In this document: positions 7,894 to 13,689 of the stretch, one piece after another
Layout of the letters: the number at the start of each line of letters is the position of its first letter
How positions within the stretch are numbered: position 1 is the first letter of the stretch
Origin: Saccoglossus kowalevskii
Lineage: Eukaryota > Hemichordata > Enteropneusta > Harrimaniidae
Length of the DNA: 13,689 nucleotides
Assembly (NCBI RefSeq): GCF_000003605.2
Contig: NW_003125905.1
Location: 29,685 to 43,373 of the forward strand
Reading direction: 5' to 3'
Made by a program: the position numbers and the translations under genes
The notes under the pieces: model-generated
Told to the model about the DNA's origin: nothing
Database searches by the model: none
The model's input: only the letters and a program-made list of their open reading frames with translations

Positions 7894-8838
7894 CATGGAG
7901 GTAAAAAAAGAAGGAGTCACAGCCAATATAAATAATCCTTCTAAACCTATTTTGTTTTAGCCAAGTTTAATCCCATAATTCCCTTTGTCTTATCGTCCTT
8001 TCACCCCAGGATCGTTGCTGACGCGTCATTTACCCTCAAGCATTGCTGCGTAAAGTACACACTTCAAGGTCTTGTTTTACGGTGTCACAGTAAATCTTAA
8101 AGGACATAAAGCATGCGCAGATATTTTATACGTAGAGGAATCGTTTTTGTGAGAACGGGAACGTTGGAATTTTGAAAATTAGAGAATTTCTTGTTAAGTT
8201 TATGTAATTTTTCGTTTTTCAGAAAATTTTCCGTTGTATTATTGAATCGGCAATATGGTAATGTTTCGAAACCTTGCTAGTACTGTTTTTAAGTCCACAA
8301 TAAAGCTTGTTTAATGATCTTTGCAATGGTGCATGACATAGACCGCACCGCGTTGTACCAGAGACTGAATTTTGAGGTTCGAAATGACACTTTTTGAAGT
8401 TTATATCCCGTGTATGTCCTACTTCCTATGGCAGTGCATGGAGGTAAAAATTCGCTGCATTTTTTGTTTTTGAGCAATCTTTTTGTTTACAGCATATGCA
8501 AAACAATTCTTCGTCTGTAATATGCTCTTCGATTTCGTTTACGTCTTCTGAATTAAAGCATATAGCAGTTTCAGCATCGTAGTTAAACTTGTGCGTGTTA
8601 TCGATCGTCGCCATATTTGTTTATAAGAATTTGACTAGAATTGTCACGAAAATCACCGAATGCTGTCGAAGGCGTCTGTAGTATGCTAATGCATCGTAAT
8701 CCTCACTGCGCTAAGCGGAAACTGTTCTCCTTGGTATGTTCGGCAAATAAACTCCCTGATCTATGTACAAACAGCGGCGACCATCCTGGTACCTTTGATC
8801 TAAGCTTGGTTGTGACTCCTTCTCTTTTAACCTCCATG
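7894..8838. mobile_element. 945-bp DNA transposon with 28-bp inverted repeats and 7-bp target duplication
   Basis: The left terminus 7894-7921 begins CATGGAGGTAAAAAAAGAA and ends GGAGTCACA. The right terminus 8811-8838 is its inverted copy with two mismatches in 28. AAGATAT flanks the element on both sides (7887-7893 and 8839-8845), a perfect 7-bp duplication, so the ends are exact. The superfamily is not clear: hAT and P elements normally make 8-bp duplications, and Dada elements make 6-7. The termini do not match a family I know with certainty. The interior has a minus-strand open frame with a good start context at 8614 (separate entry) but nothing long enough for a transposase. It is likely a non-autonomous derivative. 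Confidence 0.85.
8426..8614 (-). CDS. Small cysteine-containing ORF in the 945-bp element, unknown product
   Basis: A 62-codon frame starts at ATGGCGACG with A at -3 and G at +4, a strong vertebrate-type Kozak context. It has a TATAAA-like TTATAAACA just upstream (about 8618-8626) and lies some 200 bp inside the right terminus, where a transposon's first exon would be expected. The product is acidic in the middle (NSEDVNEIEEHITDEELF) and then has FCICCKQKDCSK, a small cysteine cluster that could be part of a zinc finger. The frame runs into a copy of the element's own terminal motif (8437-8450) and stops. It may be the 5' remnant of a transposase gene whose rest was deleted. I do not recognise a family. 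Confidence 0.3.
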   Translation of the reverse strand: MATIDNTHKFNYDAETAICFNSEDVNEIEEHITDEELFCICCKQKDCSKTKNAANFYLHALP

Positions 8839-8963
8839 AAGATATGTTATAGTTTACAATTACTAAAGTGCCATACTTGTGCATCCAGTTCACTTGTGTA
8901 AACAAACATTTTATATGCATTGTATCACCGTCCCTCAACACCATCCTCACAATGCATACAAAT

Positions 8964-8983
8964 TTATATCATATATGATATAA
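8964..8983. repeat. Perfect 20-bp AT-rich palindrome
   Basis: TTATATCATATATGATATAA reads the same on both strands. It lies in AT-rich intron about 120 bp beyond the 945-bp element. It could be a simple-sequence accident, a cruciform-prone site or the core of a degraded palindromic element. Confidence 0.6.
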
Positions 8984-9216
8984 TATAATATATTTTACTA
9001 ATAAGTATACTTAGTTAATGTTCAGTTACTTTTAAGACAGCAGTGAGTCAATGACTGCATGACCATTAAATTGACTATTCATGTAGGTTTCTGGTACAAG
9101 GTCCACACTGGTAACAACATTCAGGGGTTCCCAAAAGAATTCTTACCAATATAAATACACTATTAAGTATATCCTATATGTAACCTTGAAATCCAAGTAA
9201 AAAGTATGCCACTAAC

Positions 9217-9393
9217 CTGACATGGGGTCCTCTGTATGCCATTTTTAATCTTATATGCTGCTGCACTGACATCTTGAAAACGAACCATAACTGGGTTTTC
9301 TGCATCACAAAACTCATCCCGTAATTCTTCAGTGGTACTTGTACCATTTATTTCAGAACCTTGTGCCGCTGGCATTGTTGTATCTGGTTTCAT
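9217..9393 (-). CDS. L-threonine/L-serine ammonia-lyase, first coding exon
   Basis: This exon encodes the 59-residue N-terminus of a PLP-dependent ammonia-lyase, which in this family deaminates L-threonine to 2-oxobutanoate (or L-serine to pyruvate) in the cytosol. Residues 1-35 are a polar, acidic, poorly conserved leader. Residues 36-58 (MVRFQDVSAAAYKIKNGIQR then TPC) match the typical start of threonine dehydratases, where a helix precedes the conserved TP. The exon ends at a GTTAGT donor (from 9216) in phase 0, and exon 2057-2127 continues the protein without a gap. The ATG at 9391-9393 lies directly after TTATTATTAG, a good 3' splice site whose TAG also closes the frame. Translation therefore starts at the first base of this exon, or in an upstream exon I cannot prove. 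The family and frame are secure; the exact start is less so. Confidence 0.9.
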
Positions 9394-10285
9394 CTAATAA
9401 TAACAATAACAAGTTTTGTCTATTGGTATTTCACTGAGTGCTAATACTGTCAATGGCAACATTCCTGATTACATCTTGGCTTGATTTGGGACAAGTTCTA
9501 AGCTGGGTGCGAATGACAGATAAATTGTACAGTAGTAAAACCATAAATAAATCAGTAGAAACTTCATAAACCAAAAAAATGTCTATATGTACAACAACAT
9601 CTTAAAGAAAATTAAATAAAAAAAAACCTTGGTGAAAACTAAAAATAAAGGTAATAAATTTAAACATAAAATTTGATGGTATTTATCCCGGGTCTCGCTT
9701 GAAGTTTTCGATACAAAGATGAGTGTTACATTGGCAACTTTGGCAAAAGTCCCAATTCGTTGCGTAGCTAGGATACACTTTCACGTCTTTCATAAAATTA
9801 CAATATTTGCAGAGTAACTTTCACTAACAGAGACACATCACAATTCCACAAACCTCCAAAATGAAGAAAAAAATCACTGCGCAATCAGTTTGGTTACAGC
9901 ATAGAACCACCCATTGCACTTCTAGTTGGTTGTTTACGTTTTATGAACAAGCTGTTACAGCAGGGATTCAGTCACGAGTTGCGATATACATCGTCGTTTA
10001 TATGTCATTTCATTCCATCTTATTTTTCTATAATGTAGTACATGCTTCTGTTACACTGCAATACCGCCTCCCAACTTACCAATCTTAATACAAACAGTCA
10101 AACCTCTCTCGACCAGAATCGATGACCTTGAAATTGATGTCTGTCACCGGCCGGATGATGCCAGTCCAAATCAGCTGACCGTGCGAGGAAATCCCCGAGT
10201 AAAAACAACGACGTAAACAGGTACGATACACCTTTTAACTAAGCCGAATATTAATAAAAACTTGTTCAATTCTCAATAAACTTAC
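9394..10285 (-). other. Presumed 5'-UTR intron, no gene recognised
   Basis: This stretch lies between the candidate first exon and the first coding exon. It ends (minus strand) in a T-rich tract and TTATTATTAG acceptor. A 75-codon open frame on the plus strand at 9861-10088 has no recognisable domain, and its composition looks like chance. I see no repeat element with clear ends. Confidence 0.35.
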
Positions 10286-10362
10286 TGTCTACAATTTGAG
10301 TAAACATCAATAAATTTCGGTATTGCGAAATAGTTAAAAATTCGATATGAAATTTGCTTCTG
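10286..10362 (-). other. Candidate non-coding first exon (5' UTR) of the ammonia-lyase gene
   Basis: This exon is inferred, not proven. The next coding exon begins immediately after a splice acceptor (9394), so some upstream exon must exist. A perfect GTAAGT donor lies at 10280-10285 on the minus strand, preceded by AGACA. About 75 bp further upstream is the expected transcription start, some 30 bp downstream of a TATA box at 10387-10393. Splicing 10286 to 9393 would put ACA directly before the ATG, giving an A at -3. An ATG at 10305-10307 inside this exon would open a short out-of-frame uORF that overlaps the main start and stops at 9353. The 5' end coordinate is only an estimate from TATA spacing, and other donors (for example near 10160) cannot be ruled out. 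Confidence 0.4.
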
Positions 10363-10386
10363 TCACCAAACACGAAAGCCTCGAAC

Positions 10387-10456
10387 CTTTATAGAACAAT
10401 AAGGAGGAACGGCGATACTGATTGGTTAGCACTGACGCAACGACATATATGATTGG
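10387..10456 (-). promoter_or_regulatory. Candidate core promoter: TATA box plus two CCAAT boxes, minus strand
   Basis: Read on the minus strand, the order is GCCAATC (CCAAT at 10452-10456), ACCAATC (CCAAT at 10421-10425) and TATAAAG (10387-10393). The CCAAT boxes sit about 30 and 60 bp upstream of the TATA box. This is the right order and orientation for NF-Y sites and a core promoter firing toward the ammonia-lyase exons. The surrounding 10.37-10.51 kb is locally richer in CpG than the AT-rich flanks. No start site can be read from sequence alone. Confidence 0.5.
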
Positions 10457-10537
10457 CTAATGGGGACAACGCCCCCACATCGATGTCACTTGAGGTCGTA
10501 CACGAAACCGGTGTAAACAAGAGTTCGTGGAACCCCT

Positions 10538-10596
10538 AAGTTCCTGACAATTAACAAGTAGACATGTCATTGCCCGGAAATCATTGACAGGAACTT
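10538..10596. repeat. Imperfect inverted repeat upstream of the candidate promoter
   Basis: AAGTTCCTGACAAT (10538-10551) and ATTGACAGGAACTT (10583-10596) pair in 13 of 14 positions around a 31-base loop. The hairpin lies about 80 bp upstream of the distal CCAAT box. It overlaps a 63-codon minus-strand frame (10457-10648) that I do not regard as a gene. Confidence 0.55.
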
Positions 10597-11006
10597 CTGG
10601 TTTCGACTGAGGAGTGAGATTACCTACTAGTATTTTGCCATTTGCCAAAAATGTGTACTCCGATGATCACCGGCATGTGCATAGAAGATAATATTTGGTA
10701 ATCGGCATGTGCAGTCGTTTTGGAACGCAGGACTGGATGAATATGATGTTTGTACGCCCCGCTACTTGACACATACATGTGAAGTTTACTGGCTTATTAT
10801 ATTAAGACCGACTAGCATTCTCCATATTGTGGTATAACTATGTTTTTCACTAATATTAATTTTCCTATTTGGAACTTAATGAAGTGCATAAACAAATTAA
10901 AAACAAAACCATAAAAAACAATTGAAATCCCGGGCATATGGAATTTGGGAGAAAACATGTAAACATACATTTGGCAAAACAAAACAGTGTGCGTGTTGTT
11001 CATAAC

Positions 11007-11215
11007 AAGTTTGAATGAAATCAGACCATACGGAACAAAAATGTAAGAAAAATGTCCACCAGTCGGTCATAAATATACATAAATAACAATAAAAATTTAA
11101 ACCAAAACAAAATTGCCACCAGTCGACCATTTTAAATCAAATTGCGAAACCAAATGACATGCATTAGTGACCTACCATAGTGACGTAAATGCAAAGTTTG
11201 AATGAAATCGGCCAA
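11007..11215. repeat. Short direct repeats related to interspersed tandem elements
   Basis: AAGTTTGAATGAAATC occurs at 11007-11022 and again at 11194-11209 (187 bp apart), followed by similar AGACCATAC/GGCCAAGGCATAC. CCACCAGTCG occurs near 11055 and 11115. The AAGTTTGAATGAAATC-GGCC type of block is the kind seen in tandem-unit elements such as the one at 3.0-6.0 kb (AAGTTTCATTGAAATnnGATGA). I read it as a decayed relative. Confidence 0.4.
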
Positions 11216-12200
11216 GGCATACACGATATAAGCGGTTAATGGTATGCTCATACTGAAGAAATAGAAAAAATATTCACGTGGTTTTAATTTCGCGGTAAGT
11301 CCAAAATACGAGAAAATGTTCTGTTTCATGTTGGAATGTTAATCACAATACGCCAGTCAAAACAACACTCACCCCTGACCCACGATCGTAAAATCAATAA
11401 GAAAGTACATCATGACACACACTAGTTTCATACAATGACTGTGATAACCGTGAAATCTCTAATTTAGGAGTCATTTTTGGGACATTTCAAACTTTCCTCA
11501 CGCCTAATGGTTAATTAGATTCAAATTTAGGTTTTACCATAGTTATAGAGCGTTTACATGCGACCGGAATGCATTTTACAATTCGATGAAATTATTCTCT
11601 GTACGTTATTATAATCACTACAAAGTACTAGTAATAATCAACAATTGTGAATCGCAGCATGACCGGATTGCGCTACCAAAATTATATGTATGCATTTGTG
11701 TTTGTTTTTATTTTAAAATATACTTTCGTTACAATAAAATTTAAAAAAAAATAAATGCATATTACATTTACATTTTTTTTTTGTCATCAGACATTTTTTT
11801 ATTGAGCACTCATTGATTGGTATGGCAAAAACGGTGTTGCCTATATGGACATTTTTCCTTTGATCGTACGGCAAGCTGTGAAAACACTTGTTTTCTAAAG
11901 GACTATACTTTTTGTATAACTTTCTGTCTGGAAACAGGTTATTTACTCAGTATTTAAAATAAAGGATACATTGATTGGGTGTCAGACTGCAATGAGCTGC
12001 AAATAGTTATTGTGTAATACTGGTGCGCGTGCAGGAAATACCCGCTCTGTTGGAGGCTGCACGTGTCGGAAATCAACAAGACATTGGCAGATTGCTTCAT
12101 TTGTTTTTGATTTCGACAATCCGCGAAATTTAAAAATGTTGCATTAATTCCCTTTTTCAAATGTATCATTCTCAAAACATAATAGTAAAGATTATTACTA

Positions 12201-12302
12201 CTCAGAGTGTTCAGCGTTTGAAAGGGCATCTGCGCATCAAATGCTTACAAACTAAGTTTATGTTTAAAATGCATATATAATTCACTCAGAGTATTCAACG
12301 TT
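12201..12302. repeat. Pair of 18-bp direct repeats
   Basis: CTCAGAGTGTTCAGCGTT (12201-12218) and CTCAGAGTATTCAACGTT (12285-12302) match in 16 of 18 positions, 84 bp apart. No third copy was seen. The function is unknown. Confidence 0.5.
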
Positions 12303-13140
12303 CGTGGCGGTAACAAACTATGTGTTAACGAATATGCACTCATTTTTGTATTTTTAAACGCTGAAAAAGTCAATATGTACAAGAGTCCACTTTTATGAAG
12401 AAATGCGAGTAATTGCAAAAAGATGAACTATGTCTTTAACGTCAGTTGCTTCACACTGCTATATATATGTTACAAAATATATCGACTTAAAATATTTAAT
12501 GTATATAAGACACTATATAGGTCTTACGAAATGAAATTCCCCATGTGACTTAGTACATTCTCATCTGTGTGCTTTTGATGTCAGTATACTTTCCGTGGCT
12601 CGTACATCAAATGTATTGTGGCTATCACTGTATGTTTGCACCTGACAACATGAACTTTGAGTTATAATATATAAATAATATTAGTTCACCTGGTAACAAA
12701 ATATTCTCAGTGTAAGATGGGGTATCCAAGTCTTGGACTTTGTTTGAAAATTCCCCAAATTATACCCATCCAAATGTTCAACATATCGAAATAAGCTCAC
12801 TCCGTGCTCTCTCCGGAAGATTCGTTTTCGTATGAATGCCATGAGTTAACACATATTCCTGACAGAAGGCGTTTAGGATACTGTGCAAGTTCACACGTAT
12901 ATAATATGATGAATTTGTTTTTGCGTATCTGTTGATCGACTTATTTAGTTGATTACTAGCGAATTGCTGTGTTATGTCTGTCATCGTTTAGGCAGGCGAA
13001 GTCCTGGACGGAACTCGACTCAGTGATTTGGAACTAATTACGAGATAACCGTCGCTATTCGGACTGCTATTCTGACAGTTGGTATTCGCAATTATTAATG
13101 TAGGGAACGATTAATCAAAAGATTTGACGTATTCAGTACT

Positions 13141-13689
13141 TAGTATGATTGGCTTTATGATTGAAGGTTACGCCTTAGAGTCTTTTTACTGCTTTGTAAT
13201 TGGTTAATGTTTTGAAAATGAATAAAGTTGTTTTTAGTTGGTCTTGGCGTGTACACCACAATAGACGCAGTGCAGTCCTGGAGAGTCTTGGGGCGAGCCT
13301 TGAGGCAGTCCAGTCTTGGGCTAGTCTTGGGTCAGTCTTGCGATAGTCTTGGGGATTTTTCCCCAGGGCGCTGTGTCTTGTAGAGTGCTCGACTGATCGA
13401 CTAAGACAAGAGTTGAAACGTATTTCGTTGTGTGTGTCTTATTTGACTGTAAAGCTTAAGTGACTTTCCAGATCCCGTACCTCAAGGGGACGAGATATAG
13501 AGACAGAGACGAGATTTCCCCATGGCACGTGTGGGGAACCCCGAGGAGAAGAATCTTTTCCCCGATAATAATGTAGATCCGAAATAAGACTCTAGTTAGA
13601 CAGTTTGTGCCGTGTAAATTCCGCTATTTTCACACCGACGTAAACTGGTCTCATTATAAAAAAACACCATTGTTAAATTTACGACGAGC
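13141..13689 (+). other. Possible LTR/leader or promoter region at the right edge
   Basis: Plus-strand features in order are GATTGGC (about 13148) and AATTGGTT (about 13198), which are inverted CCAAT boxes; GAATAAAG (about 13220), which fits either a polyadenylation signal or a weak TATA; the 11-bp GTCTTGG array; a GA-rich stretch with GACGAGAT repeated (about 13490-13517); and an inverted repeat TTCCCCA...TGGGGAA (about 13515-13540) around CACGTG. A U3-R-U5-leader of an LTR retrotransposon could look like this, but no TG...CA ends, second LTR or convincing tRNA primer-binding site is visible. It could equally be the 5' region of a gene to the right. Confidence 0.25.
13312..13356. repeat. 11-bp tandem array, AGTCTTGGGNN
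   Basis: GTCTTGG-type cores start at 13313, 13324, 13335 and 13346, exactly 11 bp apart. Looser copies lie at 13241, 13275, 13285 and 13375. The array ends in a perfect hairpin, TGGGGA-TTTT-TCCCCA (13350-13365). The window gives no coding frame across it. Confidence 0.75.

Larger units (their letters stand above)
10600..13140. other. Intergenic sequence without a supported gene
   Basis: Several open frames of 60-90 codons occur here (for example minus-strand 10812-11003, 11954-12229 and 12778-12984). All are short and AT-rich, and none carries a motif or splice context that I can support. The minus-strand frame 12778-12984 (68 codons, A at -3 of its ATG) has the most protein-like composition, but I cannot place it. 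Runs of A or T at 11740-11805 and a CGGCATGTGCA pair near 10671 and 10703 are the other visible features. Confidence 0.4.

Noticed and set aside
8289-8477. 62-codon minus-strand frame overlapping the small cysteine ORF
   Set aside because: Its start lies inside the better-supported frame and has no promoter or start context; it could at most be a frameshifted continuation.
7887-8845. Assigning the 945-bp element to hAT
   Set aside because: The duplication is 7 bp, not 8, and the CATGGAGG ends are not a typical hAT terminus; the superfamily is left open.
8641-8950. Overlapping plus- and minus-strand frames across the right end of the 945-bp element
   Set aside because: Both cross the terminal repeat and leave the element, which a real gene of the element would not do.
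10457-10648. 63-codon minus-strand frame just upstream of the candidate promoter
   Set aside because: Composition is fair, but it spans an inverted repeat and the distal CCAAT region and has no known motif.
13271-13295. Possible tRNA primer-binding site (TGGAGAGTCTTGGGGCGAG)
   Set aside because: It lacks the T-arm complement (GGGTTCGAA-like) expected in an 18-base primer-binding site, and no LTR end CA precedes it.

Overview
The window looks like a piece of an animal nuclear genome, most likely a marine invertebrate. It is AT-rich and holds a gene split by GT-AG introns, a CR1/L2-like LINE relic, cut-and-paste transposon ends, and a tandem-repeat element with a CA microsatellite of a type common in molluscs, lancelets and other marine animals. 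The species cannot be fixed from the sequence. There is no sign of prokaryotic operons, tRNA or rRNA genes, or CRISPR.

The one host gene I can support runs on the minus strand and leaves the window at position 1. It encodes a PLP-dependent L-threonine/L-serine ammonia-lyase (fold type II, IlvA/TdcB/serine racemase-like). Four coding exons are visible: 9217-9393, 2057-2127, 259-490 and 1-29. All have clean splice sites and matching phases, and together they give about 169 N-terminal codons, including the PLP lysine (SFKERGA, K85) and the SAGNHA loop. A minus-strand TATA box and two CCAAT boxes at 10387-10456 suggest a promoter. A GTAAGT donor after 10286 and an acceptor directly before the ATG at 9393 suggest a non-coding first exon.

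The roughly 7.1-kb intron between the first two coding exons is largely transposable elements. From low to high coordinate it holds: a palindromic repeat cluster (about 2130-2430); a tandem array of about 125-165-bp units (about 3010-5890) that ends in a CA microsatellite and a 3' hairpin (to 5973) and resembles HINE/pearl elements; a 1.8-kb TTAA-flanked terminal-inverted-repeat element inserted inside that array (3573-5375); a 5'-truncated, frameshifted LINE on the minus strand (6118-7763); and a 945-bp element with 28-bp inverted repeats and a perfect 7-bp target duplication (7894-8838).

The right third (10.5-13.7 kb) has no gene I can support. It holds scattered short repeats, a hairpin at 10538-10596 and, at the right edge, an 11-bp GTCTTGG tandem array beside CCAAT-like and AATAAA-like signals. 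That edge could be an LTR/leader or the promoter of a gene outside the window.

The strongest leads are the two cut-and-paste elements, whose boundaries are exact but whose superfamilies I could not settle, and a short sequence shared by both of them.
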